From assembly GCA_028564705.1 (NCBI GenBank), contig JAPXFQ010000831.1, positions 186,001 through 250,000 of the forward strand: a DNA stretch of 64,000 nt, written 5' to 3'. The position numbers and the translations under genes were made by a program. Each line of letters starts with the position of its first letter. The first letter of the stretch is position 1. Below, piece after piece: positions 27,123-38,109 of this stretch. Origin of the DNA: Apricaphanius iberus (Eukaryota > Chordata > Actinopteri > Cyprinodontiformes > Aphaniidae). The notes beneath the pieces are model-generated. The model ran no database searches. It worked only from the letters and a program-made list of their open reading frames with translations, and was not told where the DNA came from.

Positions 27123-27806
27123 TTACCACCCACTTTGAGCTGCATTCTCAAACAACCCGACTCCGAGAAGACCCCGGCATGACGGGGGCCGTTACCGGCC
27201 CTACACCGTCCACGGGTCAGGAGGACTCAGACAGAGTGTTGGTAGCCAGGTCTCCTAGTAGCTAGGAGACAGGTTAATGTTAGTAGCTATGCTGCTTTAG
27301 GCTAGGCTGTTGGAGGACATGGGTCTGTTCTACTTTTCTCCTACTTCTCCCCAACTGCATATGTCTGTCAATTCAAGCACTAACCTGTTTTCTATTATAG
27401 TAGGTGCTCCGGATTAGCCCTGCTTGACGACCCTGACTAAGATGGCATTGCAGTGACGGAAAATTCTCCCGTCCTGCAACAAACTTCTGCATCAGTTCTA
27501 TTGCTCTTTCTGTGTCTCTGTTATGTATTCTCCAAGCCACAGACGGTCGCGGCAGATAACCGCTTGTGCTGAGCCTGGTTCTGCCGGAGGTTTCTTCCTG
27601 TTAAAAGGGAGTTTTTCCTTCCCACTGTCGCTGCATGCTTGCTCAGTATGAGGGATTGCTGAGAATTCCACGACGCAATCTTCTGTGGTTCTGTAATTTC
27701 TACACTTAACATTGTATTGTAATAACTCTTTTTGTAAAGTGCCTTGAGATGACATCTGTTGTGAAATGGCGCTATATAAATAAACTGAATTGAATTGAAT
27801 TGAATT
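27123..27806 (+). mobile_element. Truncated LINE/SINE tail inserted in the Tc1 element
   Basis: Flanked by a 5-bp direct duplication gagtt (27118-27122 and 27807-27811). It contains gttctgccggaggtttcttc, cctgttaaaagggagttttt and ccttgagatgacatctgttg, then ggcgctatataaataaa and a (tgaat)n tail. This is the well-known 3' region of teleost L2/Rex-like retroelements. It interrupts the Tc1 copy and is therefore the younger insertion. Confidence 0.75.
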
Positions 27807-28024
27807 GAGTTCTGTTTGTCTGATGTATCAAATACTTATGTCATTCAATGAAATGGAAGTTAATTATTTAAAAATCATCCACTTTGATTTTCTACATTTT
27901 TGTTTTAGATTCTATCCCTCACAGTTGAGGAGTACCTTCAATTCGAATTGCTGACCTCTCCATGCTTTGTAAGTGGGAAAACTAAAACATTCAGCCGTGT
28001 ATCAAATACTTGTTCTCCCCACTG

Positions 28025-28636
28025 TAAATAGCTGAATTCAAAGTTCTTTTGGGACCTATTTAATTTCCATTTCAGACTCATAAGATATCTTGCTTCTGAA
28101 GCCCTCAGACAGCCCTGAGGTGCTTACTCTCACTTCAGCAGACAGGAGCTGCATCAAAATGTGTTGGATTCAATTTTATTGTTTGTTCATCTAACTTTTT
28201 CAGTGGTTTTAAAACGTAATATTAAATGTTTTAATGTCCACAATCTTTTTTCACTGTCCTGAGATCAGATAATTTCACTGCTAGTAGTAAGCAGGCTCTT
28301 TTTATGATAGTCCTGATCGGAAATGCAAATTGTAATGACGGAGGTAATATTAGAAACTGCAATAAACATGTGCATGAACACTCTGTGACCTCAACAAGAG
28401 TATGTCCTTATTTTGTTTTGGGTCAGATTATGGTTCAGATAGGTTTCAGATGAACTCTTTTGTTTGACAGGACCTCCAAGTCTCACAGAGCAGGGGTTAC
28501 ATAAGTGATCACAGCTGAGTTTTTTTTTCTTTCTATCAGCACATAGGGAGGAAAATTTACTTTTACTGAGGCAGCCAGACTTCACTTAGAAAAATTGTCC
28601 AGTTGAACCCAAACCTTTTAATCTAAAGATTAGAGA
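28025..28636. other. Intergenic DNA, nothing recognised
   Basis: About 600 bp between the Tc1 element and the Penelope-like element, without identifiable features. Confidence 0.45.
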
Positions 28637-28780
28637 TGGCTATGTGTTTGGCTATATTGTACGTGACAGAGTTTATGCTGCTATATGGACTCCCCAAGAT
28701 CCATAAAGAAGGGGCCCCGCTCAGACCCATTGTCAGCAGCATAAACTCTGTCACGTACAATATAGCCAAACACATGGCCA
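28637..28780. repeat. Fold-back inverted repeat at the element 5' end
   Basis: Arms 28637-28682 and 28735-28780 are inverted copies over 46 bp with one mismatch, separated by a 52-bp loop. The left arm is a reverse copy of the element's own coding DNA (VTYNIAKHMAN). It looks like a snap-back or template-switch product at truncated insertion. Confidence 0.85.
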
Positions 28781-30116
28781 ATATCCTGGCACCACTGGTG
28801 GGCAACACCCCACACCACATCCAAAACTCCATAGACTTGGTGAACAAAGTCCGGAACCTAAAAATGGATCCAGATGAGACAATGGTTTCCTATGACATGA
28901 CTTCACTGTTCACCTATATTCCTACCATGGAGGCCTTGGCCACAGTAAGAGAACGACTTACACAGGATAACTCCCTCCAAAACAGAGCAAAGCTCAAACC
29001 AGAACACGTTTGCTTCTGGAATTGTGCCTGAACACCACATATTTCCAGTTCAATGGAAAGTTTTATAGACAGAAACACGGCTGTGCCAAGGGCTCAACAG
29101 TTTCTCCAATTGTGGCAAATTTATACATGGAGGAGGTAGAGTGCAGAGCTTTGAACTCATTTGAAGGAATAACACCTAGCCACTGGTTCAGATACGTAGA
29201 TGACACATGGGTTAAAATCAAAACCAAAGAGGTGCAAGCCTTTACTGAACACATAAACTCATTGGACAGAAACATCAAATTCACCAGAGAAGATGTCAAA
29301 GACAATAGTTTGCCCTTTTTAGATTGTGTTGTCCAGAGGAGAAAGGACCGAAGGCTCTACATTTAGGTATACAGAAAACCCACACACACAGACCAATACC
29401 TACTTTTTGACTCACACCACCCACTGGAACACAAGCTAAGTGTTATCAGGACCCTGCAACACAGAGCTGATAACATACCCACCAGCTCACAAGCCCAAGG
29501 GGAAGAACTTAAGCACGTGAGAGACACCCTCACAACTTGTGGTTACCCCAGCTGGACTTTTGTGAAAACTGCAGCTAGAAAGAAAGCCAACAAAGTGGTT
29601 GAAAAAGAAAACAAACGAAACAATGTAGTCATTCCATATGTGTCTGAGATTTCTGAAACACACAGACGGAGACTAGTACATCCCAAGGACAGAACACCAC
29701 ACGCACAAAAAAGCAACCTGGTGTATGCAATCCAATGCAATGAAGAATGCAAGGACCTCTACATTGGTGAAACCAAATAACAACTGTACAAACGCATGGC
29801 CCAACACAGGAGAGCAAACTCTTTAGGCATTGATTCTGCTGTTCATTTACATCTCAAGGAGAGAGCCCACTCCTTTGAGGACAGCAATGTCCAGATATTA
29901 GACAGAGAGGACAGATGGTTTGAAAGGGGAGTAAAAGAAGCCATCTATGTAAAAGTAGAGAAACCATCGCTTAACAGAGGAGGAGGCCTGAGACATCATC
30001 TATCTCCAATTTACAATGCTGCCCTTTCATCCCTACCCAGGAGACTCAACAATTTAGCCTCTAATAAGAACAACTGTGACTCGAACGACTGTCGTTATAA
30101 CACAATAGGGCACTAA
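28679..30116 (+). pseudogene. Penelope-like RT/GIY-YIG pseudogene
   Basis: Reverse transcriptase fragments at 28679-29031 and 29010-29366, then a connector and endonuclease at 29367-30116. The catalytic YVDD box is intact. The YIG half of the endonuclease motif is present (LYIGE), and the downstream Arg (YKRM) is kept. The upstream N-terminal part of the polyprotein is missing. Stops interrupt after RRLYI and after YIGETK. Confidence 0.82.
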
Positions 30117-30293
30117 TAAAGCCGAAACCTAACCTCCACCAATAGGCGGCACGCCAACGACCGTCGTTAAGACATGGAGCACAAAGGATCCAATGACATA
30201 ATCAGTCTTGTAAAAGCCCTCCAAGAGGTTAAATAGTTGAGTCTCCACACCAGTTAGTTGGACCAGTCCCAGCCTGGTCAGCGGCGAGCATGA

Positions 30294-30330
30294 ACCGATG
30301 AAGCCTCTTGGATAAAAGGGTGAAATGTCT
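30294..30330 (+). ncRNA. Degenerate hammerhead-like motif in Penelope-like 3' region
   Basis: Order of parts: ccgatga (30295-30301), a possible stem cctctt/aaaagg, GAAA (30322-30325) and GTC (30327-30329). Penelope-like elements are known to carry small hammerhead ribozymes with CTGATGA and GAAA core boxes. Here the second core base is C instead of T, and one stem pair is lost, so activity is unlikely. Confidence 0.3.
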
Positions 30331-30519
30331 TCCAAGACGAATTACCAAGTCCAGTTGCGTTCGATTGAAAAATGAGACAATGTCACCAAGAGAATATAAA
30401 TGAATCCAAGTGCTGAGTGGATGCACAGAATGGATATGCAAATGGATCTGCCATAACTTTATTCAGCTGAACAGAATAAAAACTGAAGAAATTATTGGAA
30501 CAATCAAGAGTCAACACAC

Positions 30520-30930
30520 AACTTTTGCTGTTCTGATCAGGCCCGAAATCTGGGTGTAGTGATGGACTCTGACCTGGATCTTAAGAGACACATAAATACA
30601 ATTACAAAGTCCTTCCATCCTTTCATCCCCTGGAGAACATTTCCAGGATTAAATGATCAATGTATCAGCAAGATCTAGAGGAGCTCATCCATGCACTTAT
30701 CTGTAGTGGCATTGATTACTGAAACAATACCGTCGCTGTTCTGCTTAAAATTTCAAAAACGCAGCTGCAGCTGATCCAGAACACTGCTGCTTGCATCCTT
30801 ATTAGGCTTGTATTCTGCTCCAATCGGGAGGAAACTGACAGAAAACTGCAAAACTGCTGAAACACTACATTTATTTAAATCAAGGGTAAAAATCCTTATT
30901 TCTTCAGGGGTTTGTCTTGAGAAATAACTG
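30520..30930 (+). mobile_element. L2-like LINE ORF2 3' fragment
   Basis: Plus-strand pieces read ARNLGVVMDSDLDLKRHIN (about 30540-30596), then LQLIQNTAA (about 30766-30793). These are conserved C-terminal blocks of L2/Rex-like reverse-transcriptase proteins. A TFKSR-like tail follows near 30870. Frameshifted and truncated. Confidence 0.6.
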
Positions 30931-31229
30931 GAAAATCAAAACGTGTACTTAATTGTGATTCAATTCCCTTCGAATTATTTAGAGCAATAAAATAACCTTT
31001 TGTTCAACATATTGCAAAATTCCAATTAGGAAAAAATACCAAAGAAATGGAAAAACAATGTAATCATACGTCACTACTTGTCAGGGTTAAATCTGCTGGT
31101 AAACGAGTGTGTAATAAATAGAATTAAAAGGCTGGTACAAATCTATTTTAATGCTAACATTATTATTTTCACCACAGACACATAAAATTGTGACATCGCG
31201 GTTTAGATGTTGTGTAACGCTCTCCAATC

Positions 31230-31480
31230 CACATGCGTTGCAGCAGAGCAGGAATGGTGATGTCATGTTTTTCGAATAGACGCAGTCTGGAACATCCGGG
31301 TCCTTTCCCTGTGGCGTCTGACAAGCTAACGCTAGCTAGCAAGCTGTCAAGCTGTCAAGTGGAGAGGCTGGGGCAGACGGTTCAGCTTCCCTCCCTTGCT
31401 TGGCACACGCACTTATTCTCCCCCCTCAGAAACACAAGAGCCGAGCTTATCCCTTTGCTCACCAGCTGAGATAATGTAAT
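31230..31480 (+). promoter_or_regulatory. ppm1a: Probable ppm1a promoter region
   Basis: GC- and CpG-richer than its surroundings, just before the putative first exon. An ETS-like ACATCCGGG lies at 31292-31300. Several short GCTAGC repeats and the direct repeat aagctgtc (31340-31360) are present. No TATA box is evident. The exact transcription start cannot be placed. Confidence 0.45.
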
Positions 31481-31690
31481 GCAAAACGGGATCGCGGAAA
31501 GAGGGAGCACAGTTCCAGAGTTTATATGTACTGAGTGTTGAGTGACGACGGTTCACTGCTAGCTGTAGGCTAGCTAGCTTAGCCACCGCTAACCCTAACA
31601 TTTCGGCGTTGAACACCTTCTGGTGGTAACTGCGGACACTCGGTCCCTTTTCCACATTGCGCTGCTGTCATCCAACATTTTGGTTGTTTG
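31480..31690 (+). other. ppm1a: Putative non-coding exon 1 of ppm1a
   Basis: The stretch ends in a strong donor (ttgtttg then gtaagtg at 31691). It has no ATG-led conserved frame, and lies 2.7 kb before the acceptor of the exon carrying the ppm1a ATG. Vertebrate PPM1A genes have such a 5' UTR exon. The left end is approximate. Confidence 0.5.
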
Positions 31691-34391
31691 GTAAGTGAAA
31701 TCTTTACTCTTTGACCGACAGCTGTTGGGAGGGGGATATCCAGGCAGTTAGCAGTTCATGCTAAATTAGCGTATCGACGTTAGATTAGCGAGGCCAGCTT
31801 CGGCGACTGTGACTGCTTTAACGTTGCGTTTGCACAGCGGGGTGAGAAGGCCTGTCAGAGTTAGTTTGGATGGACAAGGGTCAAGGGCCGCTCACTGGCA
31901 GGGATGTTTGTTTATCCGATCCTGAGCTGGAGCTTCATCCAGCGGGCCTAACTGATCCTGGCTGAACTGGGCCAGTATGGGAACCAGTCCATGCCACCGC
32001 AAGCGGAACTGTATTGGAGAAGGTTGTTACCAACAAACTGGCCAGTCAGGTAGCTAACTTAGCCTCAGGGTTGAACCCATGTCTGTATTCAATTAAGTCG
32101 ATCAGAGAGGGTTGGTGGTGGACCTGATGAAGATATTTAATATTAAACATGAACATTTTCTCTGTGAGATTTAACGTGATCAACACCGGCAGCGTTCCTA
32201 ATAAGTAGTAAAAATATGTGCACACATGTCTACTATTTTTAGACCGAACATAGCTCTCAATTCAACATACAATAACCTAATCTGCTGCCGTAGATGGATT
32301 GGAGTCACGTTAATTTGCTTTAACTCAATTCATCCATTACTTAACACACGACAGCTGTTTTATTTTTTTCTTGACTAATGTAGATTGTCGTTTTTTTAAA
32401 AAAGTTTGAAGAGCTGATTGAGTTTCTTTCCAAGAACCATAACTAATAATAGGTATGCTGTAGCTTTCAAGAGTTGTTTGTCAAAACAATCAACTGCTGT
32501 CATAACATGCTCTGTCAAGAGATGAGAATGATTCAATCAGCTGGGTTTCTCTAGATGGATAACTTAAGTTTTTATTTATTTTACCAGGAACATCCTGCTG
32601 AGGTTAGAAATCCCTTGTTTTAAGGTAGACCTGGCAGCAGCAAGCATCAAACACAGTTACAGAAATTAAACAGTTAAACACAACCAGAAACTACAAATAA
32701 TTACATAAAAATGACAGCAAATCTAAATTAAATGTATGTCTGTACACCTCAAGGACTTTAACTTTTGTTTTTTACCAATTAGCATTATGAACTGAATTTG
32801 ATTACTTTGTTATAAAAAGGGCTGATTTAGACCCTATGTAACTTACCAGTAATTTGATTTTCTCTTCATGATTTGCTTGATTTATTTACACAGTTTTGGA
32901 AATGAAACTGTTTGTTTTGTAAAGCACCTTAAGATTACAGCTATTGTGAATTGGCAGTTTCCTAAAAAAAAATTAGCGGGTGAAACTGTTTATTTCTAAT
33001 AAAAAATTTAAAAAATCACTGAGATAACTTTTAAATGATGCCAAATTTTGAGTGTGTGAATTTCTTAGGCCATTCATGCCACTCAGTTTGAATCAGAACC
33101 TGATTAAAATAATGACTCACAACCAAGAGAAATATTATTCATCAAAACTATTTAAAAATATTTCCATTTAGCGGTATAAGACAGAGTTTTGATGAATGTT
33201 TTGCCTGTTTTTTAAGTGTTGAAATTTCCATGTGTCATTTTTTTTGAATATGTGCTAAGAGTAGGGCTGTAAGAAAATATTGATATACTGATATTTTGTC
33301 AAGATGTTGTATAGATATTTAAAAGCAATGTGTATAATGTATTAATTTTAATTTATAGAATTTGAATGGAGTCTGTAATGAGTTTTTTTTGTGTGGTCAA
33401 ATTAAAAGTATAACTGCTAGTTGGTGGCTATTTTCACCACCTTCGTTCCAGTGGATCAACTAGATCTAGTAATAAAACTGGATCTGTCTTGTATGAAACA
33501 GGTTGGAGTGTTTAGAAAGCTCTGACAGTTTTTCTGCTGTTAAATTCAGTTTTAAAATGATCACAAAATATAGTCGTATACATTGTATTGTAATATTTTG
33601 TGTTGTCCGTCGTGTATCCTGTACCCTGATGCGTGTCAGAACACATCCCTAGCTAAACATTACAAAACAAGACTGCATATGTTTATTATATGTGGCCTTT
33701 GGAAATTCTCAATGCTTAAATCCAAACAGAAAGATGTCTTCTTAGGTGATGGCTCTAATAAAGTGATTAAAGTACAAATGACAACCGCAGATTCACTGAT
33801 TGTAACATCCCTTCTGATGACAGAATGAAAATATGAATACTCAGGTGTGTTTAATACGCCATAGTCTTTAAAGTTTCACCTTTTACTCATAAAGATGGCA
33901 ACATTTTCCATGTCATTAAAGAGGGCTTTTTTTATTTAAAAAAATGAAATAAAGAATTGTTTTAATTGTAGAATTACGTGTCAGTCTCTGGTTTGTGTTG
34001 GAAGCGATTAAACTTGAGTCTCTCAGCTGTGAGTTTTGGTTCTACCAAACATGCTGCATTGTCCCGGCATTACACCATGACATATTGTTTGTGAGAATGC
34101 CACGCCGCCTAGGTAAAGCTGGTCTATAGGAGATCATTGGGCCATTATTCTGCCTGCTTGTGTTTTGTCTTTATGTGTGGATTACCCACAGGATCAAAAT
34201 GGATTGCGAGCTTTTTGTCGTTTTGACTCGTAATCTGGATGTTCTACACTGCCGACATGTTTGTTTGTGGTTGTTTTGCTGGTGTTTGAAAGTCGGGACA
34301 CATGTAGAAAGCAGTTGAGATGCTTTTCCGGCACAGTTTGAGGATAAAATTGCTAATATTTTGGCAACGTTTCTCTTAATTTGTTTTCCAG
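31691..34391 (+). other. ppm1a intron 1
   Basis: Between the putative non-coding exon and the first coding exon. It holds a LINE/SINE tail at 32570-32700 (attttaccaggaacatcctg), another tail-like piece at 32915-32965 (gtaaagcaccttaagattac) and the hAT-like element 33262-33651. The rest shows nothing recognisable. Confidence 0.5.
33262..33651 (-). mobile_element. hAT-like non-autonomous element, copy 3 (best ends)
   Basis: 390 bp. Left end tagggctgtaag and right end acacatcccta are inverted hAT-type termini. Flanks gctaagag and gctaaaca share five of eight bases, a possible worn 8-bp target duplication. Its reverse strand matches 2290-2640 and 9417-9802. Confidence 0.65.
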
Positions 34392-34408
34392 GTCGTAAGA
34401 GGGACACA

Positions 34409-35245
34409 ATGGGGGCGTTTCTGGACAAACCAAAGATGGAAAAGTACAACTCTCACGGCGAGGGTAACTATCTGAGGTATGGGCTGAGCAGCATGCAGGG
34501 TTGGCGGGTGGAGATGGAAGATGCACACACAGCGGTGATCGGTCTGCCTCACGGTCTCGACCCCTGGTCGTTCTTTGCCGTTTATGACGGTCACGCCGGC
34601 TCCCAGGTAGCTAAGTACTGCTGTGAGCACCTCCTGGAACACATCACCAGCAACTCAGACTTCCAGAGTGCTATACAGGAGGACGCCAGCGTGGAAAGCG
34701 TGAAGAACGGGATCCGCACGGGATTCCTACAGATCGACGAACACATGCGAACCATCTCTGAGAAGAAGCACGGCGTGGACCGCAGCGGCTCCACCGCAGT
34801 AGGGGTTATGATATCTCCAAGCCATATCTACTTTATCAACTGCGGGGACTCGCGGGGTCTCCTCAGCAGGGGTGGAGCCGTGCACTTCTTTACACAGGAT
34901 CACAAACCAAGCAACCCCCTGGAGAAGGAAAGGATCCAGAATGCCGGCGGCTCGGTCATGATTCAGCGAGTCAACGGCTCTCTCGCCGTCTCTAGAGCCC
35001 TGGGTGACTTCGACTACAAGTGTGTCCACGGAAAAGGCCCGACGGAGCAGCTCGTGTCGCCAGAGCCTGAGGTGTACGCAATAGAGAGAAGTGAGGCGGA
35101 AGATGAATTTATTATACTCGCTTGCGATGGCATCTGGGATGTCATGGCCAACGAGGAGCTCTGTGACTTTGTGAGGTCGAGGCTGGAAGTTACAGAGGAT
35201 CTCGAAAAAGTCAGCAATGAAATCGTCGACACTTGCTTGTACAAG
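34409..35245 (+). CDS. ppm1a: ppm1a exon 2 (start codon, catalytic domain)
   Basis: The exon begins at 34392 after acceptor ttgttttccag, with a 17-base 5' UTR before the ATG. 837 coding bases give residues 1-279, most of the PP2C catalytic domain, from [13 protein letters not shown] to VDTCLYK; donor gtatga. One residue is inserted relative to human in the variable loop [16 protein letters not shown]. The exon is GC-rich against its introns. Confidence 0.97.
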
Positions 35246-38069
35246 GTATGACGTGTCGGCAAAACCTGCACAGACTTGTTGGCGCTCTGCTTGTTTTGTC
35301 TTCGATTCACGTTGCTGCTTCATTTTTCCACAGGGAAGCCGGGACAATATGAGTGTTGTGTTAATCTGCTTTCCCGGGGCCCCAAAGGTATCTCCAGAAG
35401 CTGTGAAACGTGAGGCGGAGCTGGACAAATACCTTGAAGCCAGAGTAGAAGGTACGAAACGTCTCGGGTTTGTTGTTCAGAACCTAAAGGGAAGAAAACT
35501 TTATTCTACTGCTCCCTTTCTTAGAGTGAGATTAGCACACTAAGACGATTTAGAATGATATTTAGATGTAGACATATTTGATTTAAATGTAACTGGAGCT
35601 GTAAGATACTTTAATTTTTATAGCACACTTTCAACAACAGGGTAACTCGAGGTGCTTTACATAAAAGTAAAAACAGCAAAACAAAACCATAAAACATATG
35701 ACATCAGAAATGAATAAAGGGTAGAGTTAAAACAGCAGTAAGTTTGTAAGATTTCTCTTCACTCTAGATATTTTCTATCTAGAGTGAAGATTTCTAATCT
35801 TTTAAATAGGCCCCAATACTCTTAATTGACGGGAAGTACTTTTTTTCTTGCAACCTGGTCTTTATTTCTAGCACACATTACATTCATTTACTTACCCAGA
35901 CAACTTTGGTGTGACTTGAAGTAGATCGAAAGATGTTTAAACTCATTCAGAATCAGCGTATATCCATATGTAGTAAGTTTTTGGGGCATCCAAAGTGCAG
36001 CTTCTAACTAAATAAGACATTATCTGCCATAAAACCCCTTTATTTTACCAATGTTTTGTAATCAATTGCTAGCGCTATTCCCCTGAGAGTTTGGAGCGTT
36101 TAGGAGGTGCTTTGTTGTTGTCTGCAGATGTTTTCACAGGCTTTTAATTCAACTGCTTCCAATTTACAACAAATGGCAGTTGTAGTGTGAGCAGGACTCA
36201 AAGAGAGCCTGTGGAAGCTGATCTTAGTGTGTTTGGTCACTTTATTTGTGCTATTTAGAAACACGCAGACATGAACCATGTTCTTGTTTGCAGTGGCAAG
36301 TTCCGTCTAACTGACCGCCGCCGTAAAGCACAGAGTGAAAGTCTTGCTCGGACCGGTGAGCTAATTGAAATTTATTGATAGTGTAGTTCAGTGGTTCTCA
36401 ATCATTTTCTGTCATACCCCCCCAAGTACTTGAGAAATTGAGTATATTATTTATCGATTCGAGCTAGGGCTGGCATAAACGATTATTTTTATAGTCGACT
36501 AATTATTAATTATTTTGACAGTTAATCGACTAATTGGATCACTTGTAAAATGCATGTTCTTGCAGGAGAAAGCAGACGCTCTACTGTTTGTGTGTTACCT
36601 CAAAGTGTTAATGTTGTATCTAAAATAATGATTTTTAAGATGATCGCTCATTTAACATTTATGAACTATATAACACATAAAACATTAGTGTGTTACAGCA
36701 GACACATGAGGTATGCTAAGCGTTGTGAAATTACCATCACCGCTGTTAATGTTTCTGCTATAAAATACTACAACAGCCTCTTCGATAATAAAAAAAATGA
36801 GCAACAGTTTTTTGTTGCGACACCTGCTACTTGATGTCTTGTAAATAAGAGCAGCAGCAACTGGGCTCTGCTCGGTCTAAGAAATGATCAGAACCAGCCT
36901 CTAAGCAGCAGTGGATCGAACATATGATATCCGTGAATTTTTAAAACTAATTTTGATGCAGAGAAAACGCGTATTTTCGACCGGAGGCAAAAGTTACTTT
37001 AGGTATTGGGTAGAAACGCTTAGCGGACTACAACTACAGAAAAAGAATGAGAGCTAGGGCCGTAGCCTCCAGGATGAAGAAAGAAGCATTAAACACGTAG
37101 AAAACCTCCCTAAATCTGACCATGTGGAAAGTAGCAGCTATGTCGGGGATAAAGCAGTCGGTGGAGTGAGAGCCAGCATGGAGGAGAAGCTCTACAAGCA
37201 CTAGGTGAGTGTTTTACGTGCTTTAGCTAATGCTAATTCCCGTTAGCAAAATAACGTCATATATGTGACTTCTGATTTGTAGGCATTTTAAATGCGAATT
37301 TTTACAATGAAATAAATCCCTAATCACTGGATAAACACAGTCGAAACGTACATCGGTAGTTATCATTTAAATCGAATTACAACATATGTGTGATTCAGGA
37401 CGAAAGACAAAGTGGACCAGAAAATAACTTTTATCCCTCCATCGACTTCCATTCATTATTTTTTCAGTTTGGGGGCCCATGGGCCGACCGGAAGGGGAGG
37501 AGACTTAGGCTCCCCATATGAGAGAATCTGGGCATTTTCATTAATCTATGAATACCCCTTGATACCTAGGAGAGAAGGTAAAAAGCTGACGTGTCGGGGA
37601 AAAGGAGAAAATCGCTTTTTTGTTGGTGCTAATGTTAGCAGCTAACTAACTCACAGAGGCTACTTTCGCTGTTTGTCATCAGCCACAGTGGGCTTCCCTT
37701 TAAGAAGGTCACAAACCTCTGCTGTACTGCCATGGAAAGAAGCTTTTACTTTGTGAATTTTGCTTTACACATGCTTCTCTTTTTATTAAATAAAACTCTC
37801 CAGAATTTTAGAGCAACGCCTGCTGATAGGGCTTTTCTGAAGCTGCACCTGAGCCCGATTGTCACAACTGCACGTGTGTGTGAGGGGCACAAAAGGGAGC
37901 CGATAAAGGGACAGTGACCGTTTTAAGAGAATGAACAAAGCTTTAAAAGAAAAAAAACCCGATAACGTTGACTACTACATTTTTTGTCAACAATTTTACT
38001 CGTCTTCGTGCTGAATCGGGGCCCCAACAACTCCCATTTTATGGGTATACGCCGATCACTAATGGATCC

Positions 38070-38109
<40 letters not shown>

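Larger units (their letters stand above)
25986..28024 (+). mobile_element. Tc1/mariner element with broken transposase and nested LINE tail
   Basis: Left terminus cagtgggaagaacaagtt (25986) and right terminus ending ttgttctccccactg (28024) are inverted copies with a few differences; TA follows on the right. The transposase is split over frames. At 26159-26467 there is a DNA-binding part with a GxPxK-like linker ([10 protein letters not shown]). At 26561-27109 there is the catalytic part with [20 protein letters not shown] and [13 protein letters not shown]. Frameshifts near 26460 and the N-terminus, and an insertion at 27123-27806, make it inactive. Confidence 0.8.
28637..30430 (+). mobile_element. 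5'-truncated Penelope-like retroelement
   Basis: It has a reverse transcriptase (LPKIHKEGAPLRPIVSSINS, HGCAKGSTVSPIVANLYMEE, FRYVDDTWVK) followed by a GIY-YIG endonuclease domain (NLVYAIQCNEECKDLYIGET, YKRMAQHRRAN). This order is diagnostic of Penelope-like elements. In-frame stops at 29364 and 29778 and a frameshift near 29020 inactivate it. The 5' end is a 46-bp fold-back (28637-28682 against 28735-28780). The 3' non-coding part holds a hammerhead-like motif at 30294-30330. The right end is approximate. Confidence 0.85.

Noticed and set aside
37412..37645. 77-codon open frame in the ppm1a intron
   Set aside because: Lies within composite repeat sequence, with no conserved motif.
38071..38109. 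CRISPR-like repetitive array
   Set aside because: Simple ATT microsatellite without spacers; the window is vertebrate nuclear DNA.
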